A stretch of DNA of 60,818 bases from Ichthyophthirius multifiliis (Eukaryota; Ciliophora; Oligohymenophorea; Hymenostomatida): NCBI RefSeq assembly GCF_000220395.1, contig NW_004085889.1, positions 1 to 60,818 of the forward strand. The letters run 5' to 3'. Below, one piece after another: positions 12,942-25,100 of the stretch. The position numbers were made by a program, and so were the translations under genes. The notes beneath the pieces were generated by a model. The model did no database searches, was not told where the DNA came from, and was given only the letters and a program-made list of their open reading frames with translations. The number at the start of each line of letters is the position of its first letter. Positions within the stretch are counted from its first letter, which is position 1.

Positions 12942-13748
12942 ATGTCCAATAATTGTTTAATATGTATGCTAGATATAATAAAAGAAGAAGCATAATTAGA
13001 CTGCTGTAATCATAAATTTTGTTTTGATTGCATTTAAAATTGGATGAAATATAAAAATAAATGTCCGATTTGTTAAATGGAAATTTCATTAATAACTAAC
13101 ATATTAACTAAGGAAGAAATTTATACAGAAAATATTTAAAAGATAGTTTTAGAAAAAAATGAAAATGAATTGTTTGAATGTCTTGATCATAATTATTTAT
13201 AAGTAGAAGTAGAAAAGCTTTCTTATAAACTTTAACATGTAAGGAATAAATTAAATTAAAACTCATAAAAATATGAAGAGTTCAATTGGTTTGTTTTCGA
13301 ATAAATAGATAGTTAAGTAAAATAATTAGAAGATATTGCTGATAATTTTATAGAGTTCAACCCTTAGTTTGTGTTTAATATTTGTATTTAATTAGATTAA
13401 TAACTTGATTATATAAGAAATAATAATTGGCTTTAAATTAATGATATTTATTCAGATATTTACGCTATTAAGCTTTAAGAGGATGATGAATAAAAAAGGT
13501 AAAATGATTTCTTTGATAGTACTGTTAAAAATATAGATACTTGTATTTCTTATTAGTATGATAATTTAATATAGGAATATTCAGACAAAAATATAAAGAA
13601 AAAAATATTAAAAAAAATAAAATAAATAAAATTATTGAATAAATATAAGTTAATACTAAAAAATAATGAATAAATGAAATCTTTTTAAAATTTTTATTAA
13701 GATTTGGTTTTTGTGTTATTAAATATAATAAAAGTTATTTAATTATGA
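12942..13748 (+). CDS. RING-finger protein, likely E3 ubiquitin ligase
   Basis: A single-exon ORF of 268 residues starts at ATG 12942. Residues 5-44 form a RING-HC finger: C5-x2-C8, then C21 or C22, H24, C27-x2-C30, and C41-P-I-C44, with Trp34 in the usual place after the sixth ligand. The remainder is charged, Gln/Asn-rich and probably helical (for example EVEKLSYKLQHVRNKLNQNS), without a further recognised domain. RING fingers of this type recruit ubiquitin-loaded E2 enzymes, so an E3 role is expected; the substrate is unknown. The finger sits at the extreme N-terminus, as in many TRIM-like or small E3 proteins. Confidence 0.85.
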
Positions 13749-14179
13749 ATTAATATAAATATATAGATCAAATTTATATAAGTAAAGAGTTTATGTTTAT
13801 ACATATTTGTGAAAAACATATATAATTAAATTAATTAACTAAATATTAATAAATAAAAATATTTTTTTTTAAAAAAATTGTCTTTTATTCTTTATTTAAA
13901 TTTAAATATTTATTAAAATAAGTAATTGTTTTTTATTAAGAATTAATATAAAATATTAAATAAATATTTATAAAAAATAAATATTCTTAAAAAAAGAAAA
14001 TAATAATATTAAATATTAGTTTAAATTATAAATAAAATAATATATGCTATTTCAAATTTAAAACTCTTAAATATAATATTTTCCACAAAAAAATTTACAT
14101 ACAATAATTAAAATATAATATAAGAATTAATAAATTTTATTTTTAATTTCATTTTAAAAAAAAATATTTATATAAAAAC
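13749..14179. other. AT-rich spacer
   Basis: Nothing beyond A/T-rich low-complexity sequence was seen. Confidence 0.55.
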
Positions 14180-15619
14180 ATGAGTGAAGAAAGATACACT
14201 TTTATAACTGAATGGTATGATACAAATGCTGGAATAGTTCGTTAATTTCATCTTTATTACTTTATAAACGATAATTTAATTGAAATAGTAAAAAATAAAT
14301 AATTAATATATTATAAATTAGTATTTTTTTTTTTTTTTAAAACAAAAAAGTATGACTTAAAAAACAAAAGAATATTTTTAAAAAAATGCGAATATCCTTA
14401 AATTTAAATTTCTAATTTATATATAGGAAGCATTTTAAATATTTATAGTAGATAACATAAAATTTTGGATTATGCCGATTAATTTACTCGTTAAAAATTT
14501 TCTTCATAAGCAGCAAAGTATGTATTTAATTTTTTTATTTTAAATAAAATAAATACAAAATATAAACTATAGATCATTATTAATAATAAAACCAGATGCC
14601 TATTTAAAAATAGGAAACATTATCGAATAAATAGAATAAAATAATTTCAATATAAATTAAATAAAAATGACAAAATTATCATTAAAAGAAGCCGAAGAAT
14701 TTTATGCTGAACATAAAGGCAAATCGTTTTTTGCAGATTTAACATAATTTATTTGTTCTGATTTAATAGTTGCAATAGAACTAGTAACAAACGATTGTGT
14801 TAATAATTTAAAGAAATTAGTTGGACCAACAAATTGTTAAGTATTATTTTTTTAAAAAAAATAAAATAAAATAAATGAAAAACCAAAAGGTTGCTAGAGT
14901 AGATGCTCCTAAAAGCCTAAGAGCATAGTTTGGATCAGATGGAGTAAGAAATGGTTTACATTGTAGTGAAAATAAATAAAAAGCTAGTTTTGAATTAGAT
15001 TTCTTTTTTTCAGAAAAATCAGATATAAAAGTTACTTATTATTTTAAAAAACACATATAATTTATATTAAAATATAAAAAAAAAGCCATGTGCTATATTT
15101 AATAATTGTACTATATGTCTTATTAAACCACATATACTTAAATAAAGGAAAATAGGATAAATAATATAAGTTATTCTTAATGAAGGATTCGAAATTAGTG
15201 CTATGTAATCTTTCAATTTAAATAGACCGACAGCAGAAGAGTTTCTTGAAATTTATAAAGTAAAATATAAATTTTTATTAAGATTAGTAATATATAAGAA
15301 TTAATTTAAAGGGAGTTTTACCTGAGTTTAATTAAATTGCAGATCATATTTCTTCTGGAACATCAATTGTAATGGAGATTAGGTAAGAAAATGTTGTCTA
15401 GTTATTTAGAGATATTTGTGGACCGATGGATCCTGAAATTGCTAAAATATCATAGCCTTCAAGTATTAGGGCAATTTATGGAATAGATAGAATTAGAAAT
15501 GCTGTTCATTGTACAGATTTACCAGAAGATGGATAATTAGAAGTATAATATTAATATTATTATTTTATTTTTTATAAAAAAAGGTGGAGTTTTTCTTTAA
15601 TATTTTATAAAAGATTTGA
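14180..15619 (+). CDS. NME7: nucleoside diphosphate kinase 7 (DM10 plus two NDK domains)
   Basis: Seven exons give 374 residues, against 376 in human NME7, and the whole length aligns. The DM10 domain comes first (RYTFITEWYDTNAG... and DYADQFTRQ). NDK domain 1 follows with LLIIKPDAY and a His in RNGLHCSE, then NDK domain 2 with CLIKPHIL, GFEISAMQ, CGPMDPEIAK and RNAVHCTDLPEDGQLEVEFF. Introns are 14288-14350, 14518-14572, 14841-14889, 15031-15085, 15260-15311 and 15543-15583, all GT-AG. Family members sit in ciliary doublet microtubules and in the gamma-tubulin ring complex; that role here is inferred from homology. Both domains keep the phosphate-accepting His. Confidence 0.95.
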
Positions 15620-16053
15620 TTTTTTTTAAAAAAAATATTTAAAGACTTTATTTATTTATCATTTATATTAAACTTTTACAATATATATACTTAATTTATC
15701 AAATATTTTGAATAATTAATATTATTTTATATTTCTATATATATAAAACAAAATTTTAATAAATAAAATTTAAAAAAAATTAATATTTGAAGTCTTTATA
15801 ATTTTTTGTTAAATTTAACATAATTTTATTTAAAGAAAATAAATATTTTTAATAAATTAATTTATTTATAAAAAAATATAATTATTGAGTTTTATGATAA
15901 TAACAATATGTTTTTTATCAATTAACTAATCATCTTATAAGATTTTTATTGATAATAAAAACAAATTTCTAAAATTAAATAATATATATATATTATAATT
16001 CACTTTTTAAAATTATTTTTTCTGTGATATTATAAAAAAAAAATTAATATATT
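15620..16053. other. AT-rich spacer
   Basis: No supported feature. Confidence 0.55.
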
Positions 16054-17206
16054 ATGAATTCACTTTAAATACTATTTTACTTTATAACAAACTTTATAAT
16101 TTTTTCGATTGCTATTATATATAATTTTTTTTATATTCCAAATCTTTTTATGGTTAAAATATAAAAATAAATAATAAAATATTTTATTTTAAATCCTATT
16201 AGAGAAATATTCCTTTAGCAATATTATTAGAAATATCATTTAATTATTTTTTTATATTAACTTTTATTTGTTATTGGAAAACTGCTTTGACACCTCCAGG
16301 GACACCTAAATTTGATGAAGTTTTTATTTAAGAAAACTAATGATTTTTAACAAAAAAAAAATAAAAGACAAATGAAATACCTCAAGTAAGTACATAATAT
16401 ATATAAAATAATTCTTATGATTAAGAATAAGAATAAGAATAAGAATACGACGAATAAACAGACAAGCGAAAAGAATAAAATTTATATTATAAGTATATAT
16501 TAAAAAATATCATATAAGTATAAATTAATTTTAATTTAAAAATAAGAATTTTGAATGAAGAAATCATTTAAACATATGAACCATAAAAATGCTTATACTG
16601 CCCAAATATTAAAATTTCACGTACCCATCATTGTAGAGAATGTTAAGTGTAAATATTTTAAAACAAAAATAAAAATTAGTTTTTTAAAAAAAGATGCATT
16701 TATAGAAAAGATCATCATTGTCCTTGGCTTGGTACTTGTATAGGACTTAAGAATCATAAATTTTTTATTTTATTTTGTTTTTATAGTTTTATTGCATAAA
16801 GCTTAGTAGCAATACCTTTGTTAAAAGAATTTATAGATTAAGATGGTTTTATTCATTTCGAAGCTTATAAATTCGGATTACTTTCTGTTTTATTAGTATT
16901 CTGTTTTGCAATGAGTATTTCTTTGCTAGTTTTACTTTTATTTTAGATTTATTTAAGTATATATAATAGAACGACAGTTGAATTTTAAAAACTTTAATTT
17001 GTAAAATAATAATATATATTTCAAACATGTTATTTTTATAATAATTACAAAATTTATAGAATTAGAATCCTTTTGATAGAGGATCTAAATATAAAAATTT
17101 AAAAGAAATTTTTGGTGATGATTTCAGTTGGAAATGGTTTTTTCCAGTATAATAAAAGTTTTAATATAATATCTATTGTGAAAATAAAAAAGTAATAATG
17201 GTTTGA
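16054..17206 (+). CDS. DHHC-type protein S-acyltransferase (palmitoyltransferase)
   Basis: Five exons give 316 residues; introns are 16153-16202, 16320-16367, 16649-16693 and 17001-17059. The order is the classic one: two N-terminal membrane segments (from about residues 7 and 35), the TPPGTP segment, a Gln/Glu-rich linker, the Cys-rich domain with [11 protein letters not shown] and [12 protein letters not shown], then two more membrane segments ([10 protein letters not shown] and [19 protein letters not shown]). The TTxE motif (RTTVEF) and an NPFD motif close to the C-terminus match the aPPxxE/TTxE-NPxD layout of zDHHC enzymes. The third intron cuts inside the Cys-rich domain. The enzyme transfers long acyl chains to Cys of membrane-associated proteins. 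Which of the many ciliate paralogues this is cannot be said. Confidence 0.92.
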
Positions 17207-17609
17207 ATTTGATTAAAGAATAAAACATCTAATTATAAAAAAATTACCATATATTATAATTTATAATCTATTTAAGGAAAAAATATAATTAAATAATTAT
17301 ATTACTTTTAATTTGAAATATTCTTAAGTATCAACTTTAATATTTTTTAAAAAAAATATTTTAATAATTAATCTTTATTTAATTACATAATTTTTATATA
17401 AAATATTATTTAATATCTTATATAAATATAGTATAAATTTATTGTTTTTATATAAGAATTAAATTTGATTAATTCTTTAGTATAAAGTATTTTATTATAA
17501 AAATATTTTATAATCTTGTTATAAAAAAATTATAATTATATATAATTTAAAAATCGATTTTATAAAAATAAAATATTTATTAAAAACATATTATATATAA
17601 AAAAATCAA
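17207..17609. other. AT-rich spacer
   Basis: No supported feature. Confidence 0.55.
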
Positions 17610-18326
17610 ATGAAATATTAAGAACTTAATTAAATTTATCAAGAAAATTAGATAAATTAATACAGATAAGAACTTGAAAACCTTTTTAATGATGGTCATT
17701 TAAAGAAATTAACCAATTTTGATAATTTTTAAGAATAAACAAATAATTAAAGTAATTAATCCACATAAGATCACTCTTCAACATTTTTAAATTATCAATA
17801 AGAATAAAACCCCTAATGTTTAATAAACTAAGGTAATAATAATAATATTAATAAAAATAATAATATAAATAATATAAATTATTTTAATAATAATAATAGT
17901 AATTTAAATAATACTGATACTATTGTAAATTAAATAAAAACTAGGATAAAAAGGAAAAATTATTAATTCAAATATTTTATATATTAAGAAACAAAAAATA
18001 TATATCAAATAATAATTTATAGATTATAAAAGCATTTATAATCATAAGGAATTGAAATTAATAAAAAATTAAATAGCCTATTGAAACTATAAAATTTTTT
18101 AAAATTAAAAAAGAAAGAGAGTGATTCTGTTTTAAAAAATGTTTAAAAATAATGTTTAAGGTATTTCTTCTATTATAATTAAAAAAATAATTTAGAAGAA
18201 AAAAACTAAAAAAGTTCCTTTATAAATTCTAAATATTAAGAATCATTTATATATTTTATAATCCATTTTGATGAATATTATGGATTGAAAGATATCTATA
18301 ACCTCATAAATAAATATTAATAATGA
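17610..18326 (+). CDS. unrecognised 238-aa Asn/Gln-rich protein
   Basis: A single exon is open from ATG 17610 to TGA 18324-18326 (239 codons with stop). The N-terminal third is charged and Gln-rich, the middle carries an Asn-rich low-complexity stretch around 17830-17900, and the C-terminal half is Lys-rich and more ordered (YFIYQETKNIYQIIIYRL; FIIHFDEYYGLKDIYNLI). No domain was recognised. The Asn tract comes from AAT repeats read in the N frame. It is likely a real but lineage-specific gene. Confidence 0.55.
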
Positions 18327-18906
18327 ATTTATTTAGGTTCAACAAAAATTGATAATATTTAATCTATATTTATTTCTTTATTTTAATAAAATTTATTTTT
18401 ATAATAATATATATACATACATATTCAAGTTTATATTTAATTTTATTTTTGGTTAATTCCTATATTGATTATATCAAACAAATTAACTTTTTTATACTCG
18501 TATTTAATGGTCTTTATTTAAAAAATTACATATCATATATCATAATAATTAATGATTAAAATTATGTAAAATTAACATAGATTTTTTTATAAATAAATAA
18601 TATTTTATTTATAATATAATTTCATATTTATTAAAATTGATTTATATTTAATATTTTTTATTTAAATCTCACATTTTTTGTTTTATTTAATAATTATATT
18701 AATAAAAAAATAATATTTACTTATAATGATTAAGTAAAAACACAAAATATTATTTTTATAAATATCTAACTTTTAATTTGTAAATTTAATTTTATATTTT
18801 TAATTAACAAAATACCGATATTTAAATTAAAGCAAAAAAAATTAAAAAAATCTTCTATAAAAAAACTAATAATAATAAAAAAAAAAAAATATAAAAATAA
18901 AATAAA
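18327..18906. other. AT-rich spacer
   Basis: No supported feature. Confidence 0.55.
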
Positions 18907-20599
18907 ATGAATTTTAATGAAAAACAATAAAAATGGAAACTTTATAACCCTTACTTATATGATTATATGTATATAAGTTACTTTTTAAATTCTTTAAAAA
19001 AAATTATAAAATAATTATTATAAGGCATTTTATTACGAATTATTATTATACTAAACTTCTTATATATATAAAAAATATATAAAAAAAATTAAATAAAAAA
19101 ATTAAATATAAAGTTTAGATAATAATTTAGATTGGCCATGTACAACATGTTAATGGGGTCCAGTTATTTAACAAAATTCCTAATACATTAAATAAAATAT
19201 TTTTTTTGCTTGCAGAACTGATGGAACATATATTGAATAAGAAAATTCATGGTAAAAATAACCAAGTTAATTAATTGTAGCACAAATAGGTTCTTTTTTT
19301 TAAAAAAAAATAAAAATAAAATAAAATAAAATAAAAAAAAAATTAAATTGAAAAAAATAGTTTTTTTTATAATATATAATTTTGATAAATAGATATACCT
19401 TAACATGGAAAATGCTTCAATTAAGAATTAAGAAATGTTTATTTGTAAGAAAATCTAAAAAAGCATACAAATTTAAAAATAAAGCAAATAATAATACATC
19501 CTGGAGACGCAAATATAATGAAAAAATGTTTATTAAATAATAAAATTATTGCTACCAAAAATGATTCAGGTTTTATTTTTATTTGGGATTTAGATAAACA
19601 TAAAAACCAACCTTAATTTAATAATACTAAATATGCTAATATTCCAGAAATAAAGTATTTTTTTTTTAAAAAAAAAACATTAAAAAATAAATATAAAAGC
19701 ATATAATAATTTAAAATATTAAAGATTAATAGGCCATAGTACAAAATCCCCTTCATTTGCCTTAAGTTGGGCAAAAAATAGTTATAGAATTGCAAGTGGA
19801 GGAAAAGATTTAGCAATATTAATTTGGGATATAGAAAATTATTAGACAAGACTTTCAAATAATTATTTATTAAATAAAAGAGAACTTAATCATATAGGAA
19901 ATCAAAATGAATAATTTAAATTAAAAAATAATATAACTTTATTAGGACATACTGAAATGATTGAAGATATTTCATTTTCACCAAATAAAAAAGATGTACT
20001 TGTAAGTGTTGGAGATGATAAAAAATTACTTTTATGGGATTTAAGAGTATCACATGAAAAATAATAAGAGGTAAGAATTTTTTTTTAAAAATAAAAATAA
20101 AATTCATATAAAAGAAACAAAATATATAAAGAATTTTATTTATTTTAAAAATTTCAGTTTTAATATTTATTTTTAATTTTAAAAAATTAATTAAATAATA
20201 AATATTAAAAAAAAAGGTGAATGATTTACATAATGATGATATTAATTGTGTCGATTGGAGTATACCTAATGAGTTTTATATTGCTACTGGTTCTTCAGAC
20301 GGAACTGCTTGTGTAATGGATATTAGAAATTATAAAAAAATTGTTACTATAAAAACTAATAATGAATAAATTTTAAATGAAGAATTGTCTTAATATTCTG
20401 TAATGAGCATTAAATTTGCTCCATTTAAAGGAAATTATTTAAGTATTGGTTCAGATAATCTTTATATATATGATTTGGTAAAAAATAATAGATTAAAATT
20501 TATAATTTAAAAAAAAATAGAATAATTTACAAATTGATTATGAATAAAATTTATATAAACCATTATTAACTCATTTTGGATAAAAGTTTATTTTTTATA

Positions 20600-20659
<60 letters not shown>

Positions 20660-20914
20660 GTTTTATTTATTTAAAATATTATTATTTTTTTACTATAGAG
20701 GAGTTATTAATGATTTAGATTGGAATACGGAAAGTGATTGGAGTATTATGAGTACTTGTCAAGAATTCGATCACGATAATTCTGGAGGAGGTTCTTTGTA
20801 AATATTTAGGCCTCTTGATTTAATTTATTTACCTGAAGATGAGGCTGCTAAAAACTTGAATATTTTTTAGATGATGATTTTGTTAAAAAATAAAAAGAAT
20901 AGGATTAAGAATGA
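18907..20914 (+). CDS. RBBP4/MSI1-family WD40 histone-binding protein
   Basis: Seven exons are separated by introns 18969-19113, 19290-19392, 19655-19724, 20071-20216, 20478-20520 and 20586-20698. The N-terminal helix plus YDYILDNNLDWP matches the RBBP4/CAF1-p48 signature (YDLVMTHALEWP). Further matches include LIGHSTKSPSFALSW, LLGHTEMIEDISFSP, DDKKLLLWDLR and INCVDWSIPNEFYIATGSSD. Proteins of this family bind histones H3/H4 in CAF-1, HAT1, NuRD- and PRC2-type complexes. In the last exon the direct frame runs on as a hydrophobic non-conserved tail, while a one-base shift near 20850-20870 (A5 or T6 run) gives a short acidic end DDDFVKKQKEQDQE and TGA at 20912-20914, as expected for the family; the end given here assumes that shift. 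Confidence 0.9.
20607..20652. repeat. (TA)n tract inside an intron
   Basis: A pure TA dinucleotide run fills part of the last intron of the RBBP4-like gene. Confidence 0.9.
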
Positions 20915-21233
20915 TGTTTTGTATATTATTTTGTTTTTGATTTTAATTTATATATATCAATTTTTATTTAATTTATTAAAAATTATTTTTATATTCAAAT
21001 CCAATTTAATGTTTAATTTATTTTTTTATTTATTTTATTAGTAATATTTATAGAATTTATATATATTACTTCTAAAAATATATTATGATACATATTTTTT
21101 TAATAAATACTTAAAAAATAACAAAAGTTTATATAAAAAATAAATAATTGTGTTATTATAAAATTATATATAATTAATAAAAATTTATTTTTTTATAATA
21201 AAAAAATATATTTAATAATATAATATTTCGATT
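20915..21233. other. AT-rich spacer between convergent genes
   Basis: No supported feature. Confidence 0.5.
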
Positions 21234-22109
21234 TCAGCAATATTTAAACTTTTCATTAGAAATCTAATTATTATTTTTCATTTAAAATTAAGGTAAGTCA
21301 TAATTTTTTTAAGTATGTTAATAATTACTATTAAGTTAAACTTATTATTAATTTTTATTAATTTAATCAGGAGATTTAAGTTTATTTTGATTATAATTTT
21401 GCTATTAATATTATTATTAATCCATAAAATCTTATTATTAATAATACATACTTTATTATTTTTATTATTATTATTATTATAAATAAAGTTATTATCTTTA
21501 TTCAAATTATTCATTTTCTGATTTGTTGATAGAAGGGCTTTACTATTTAGCAATATCATAATTATTATTTACTAAATAATTAAAATCACCTTTTTATTAA
21601 TAAATATTTTATTAACTTATATAATTGTTATTCTCTTATAAAACAATACTTTTTTACTATACTGAATTATTTGACAATGGACTTAATTAAGAATTATAGG
21701 TGCCATATCTTTTTGCCTAACTTTAAGTTTTACTTGAAGTTAAAATCTAATTATTCAAATTAGAATTTCCCATTAAATTTATTGATCTACGGGATACTCT
21801 AGTATCGTTTTTAAGTTTTTCGTTTTCTCTTAAGATTATATCTCTTTTTTTTTCTAATTTATCAACTAATTCTTAACATTCATTTTTTTATTGTAATAAA
21901 TAATCTCTATCTAAATTCCATTTTGATCGTTCTTTTTCGTGTTCAAATATTAAATTACTTCTTTTTTATTCTGATTCCTTGTATTTTTATTTTAATTCAT
22001 TTATTTTGTTTTTAGAGTTTTCTCTTTCTAAGTCAATTTATTTTTAAAATTCTATAATCTTTTTTATTTATAATTAAAATAAAAAAATTAAATAAAGATA
22101 AAAAATATA

Positions 22110-22153
<44 letters not shown>

Positions 22154-25100
22154 CTTTATATATATACCTTCTAATCTTTTTCGTTTTTTAAAAAGTCTAT
22201 TTCTTACTATAATTTTCTCTCACCTTCTAATAATTCTTGCATTTTCTTTTCCGTTATTAATTAATTTCCTAATTTTCCTTTTTTTTCTACAATTGAGCAT
22301 TCCTTCAATTATTTTAATTCTTTATTTAATTTTCTTTGCTATTTTTAATTTTATTTAGATTTTAGAAAATATAAAATACTTTATCTTCATAATCTTATAC
22401 TATTCTTAAATGATTTTCATTTAAATCATTAATTTAATTTTAATATTTTTTTTCCATTGATATTAATAATTCATTTAAATTATTAGAATTTTCATCTTTT
22501 TCATTATTTCTTGCTTTTTATAAATGAATTAAAGTCATTTCAAATTTTTTTAAAGCATCAACCAAATCTTATTTCGCCTTTTTTAAAAAAAAACATAATT
22601 TTTTTATTATTATATAAAAATATACTTATTCTTTTTATTATTCAAGAAAAACAAATTTTCCTTCCCATAAAGCTTTATCTCTTTCATAGTTAGTAAGAAT
22701 CTCATTCTTATCTTATTCTAATTATAAATTATATTATTTATACCTATCTGCCTCATATTATAGTTATTTCTTTTCATTAGAAATTTATTCTTTTAATTAG
22801 AAAATTTAAATTACATAATTTTAATTTTCTGCCTACAATTTTAATTCTTATTCGGATTTTTTTTATTCTATATTTGCCAATTTTTCTTAATATATTGATT
22901 TCTCTTTTTCAATTTATGATAATTATTTATTATATGTGCTTTCTATTTCTTTTAAACATTTTCTAGCTTTATCATATTTTTCTTCCATTAAGTCTTTTTG
23001 TTATTATAATCTTTATGTTTTATCAATTATTTCTTAATTCATTTCATTTTTTAATAATTCTAATTTATTTTTATAAAATATATATATTAATATTTTTTTA
23101 CTTAATTTTTCTTCATAATTAATTGTTATTATTTAATTTTATTTTTATAAATCTTCATTTTCTTAATTAAAAAGTCATTCTATATTATAAAAATATAATA
23201 AAAAATAATATTTTTTTTTTTTACTTTTTGATTAGCTAAAGCAATCTATTTAGAAATTTCAATTTTTTGAGCGATAAATTCTTCATTTTATAAATTTAGT
23301 TTATTTTTATTATCGTCAATATGACTAAGAAGTGTATTTTTTTCGTTTAGAAATCTTATTTTAATTATAATATATTGTTTTCTTTTTTCTTTAATTGGCT
23401 TTCTATATTTTCTTTTTTTATTATATAGTTATTAGTTCTTTTCTTTGTTTTAAAGTTCATTATTAATTTAATAATATTTCTAAGATAAAGTTTTTCTTTC
23501 TATATCAAAATTCTTAAATTATTATTAAATTGTATTATTATTATTTTATTATATACTAACTAGACTTTCTTTGATTTCTTTTATATACTTTTCTAATGTA
23601 TCTATTGCTTATTATTTTAAAGCTAACTCATGCTCATATTATTAAACTGTTTCATGATATTATTACTCTTATTAACTCAAATCTTCTTTTAAATTTTCAA
23701 TTTCCTTTTATATGTTATTTATTGAAAAAAATTAAATAAAAAAATACGTCTTCATAATTTTATTATTATTCTCTTATTTATTCCTAATATTCATTACCTG
23801 CTTATTAGTATTTTTTATCAAATTTTTCTTTGTCTTCTATTAAACGTCTTTCTATTGTTTCTCTTTCGATTGTGTAAATACTTTTTAATTAAAGTAAATT
23901 TTCTTCTGATTTTTATTAAGATTCACGAATTTCCTTTGCTGCATTTAGCTTTGTTTCTTCTATTTCATCTTCTAATTCGTGTATTTTTTTGAAGTATTTT
24001 TCTTCGTTTTCCTTTGCTAAATTTGATTTCTCAAATTCTAAAATTTGAATTTTTTGTTAATATTTTTATATCAAATTTTCAAAATTAAGTGTTTTTTCCC
24101 TTAATTATTCTATTTCTTTACTGAGATCTGCATTTTCAAATTTAAGCTTTTTTAGTTTTTATTAAAAATAGTATTTTTTGTTAAAAAAATAAGAAGTTTA
24201 CTTTAATTTCTAAATCATTATTTTTTTCATTTAATTATTCAATTTATTATATATATCTTTTTTTTGCCTTTTCAAAGTCATTTTCTAAAGCTTTTATTTC
24301 TTTGTTATGATTATCCTTTAATTCTTATAACTATTTGTTATCAAATTTTGCCGAAGAATCAAAACTTGAAGATTCTAAAGCCTTTTTTTTTTATATTTTT
24401 TTTTTAACTGAAATTACTTTCATAATAGCTTCATGTGCTCTTTTGTTTTCTTCTAATTATTATTTAGTTTCTTCATATTATAATTAAAGAAATTCTAGTT
24501 TTTATTAAAATAATGCTTTTTCCTTCTAGAAGTTATTTTTGAAATTAATAAGTGTATCTTCTTTTTCTTTCAATACTTCTTCATAATATTAAACTTTTTC
24601 TTATAATTCTATATTATATTTAGTAATATCATTTTATATACACTCTTATTATTATTCATCATATTTTTTCATTTCTTTTATTTAAAAGTGTAATTATTAT
24701 ATTGAGTTATTTGATTCTTCTAATAATTAAACGAAATTGTTTTCTGTTATTTAAAATTTTTTTCTTTCATTGTCATATTTTTGTTATTTTAATTGTATTT
24801 CGTTTTCTTGTTCGTTAATTTTATCTTAGTATTCGTTTATTTTTTAGTTTAATTATTTTATTTATATTTCGTATTTGTAAGAAAGATCTTTTAATTATTA
24901 ATTTTAGTCTTTGCCTAAATTTTTTATAGTAATTTATTAATCTTTGTCTTTCTTTAAATATTCTTCTATTTGTTTTTCATAATAATGTAATTTTTAATTT
25001 AATAAAGCCTATTTTTTTATTTATTTATTTTTTTAAAAAAATGTTTTAATTATAAAAAACCTTATCCTTTTCATATTCAGATTATTGTAAAACTTTAGTT

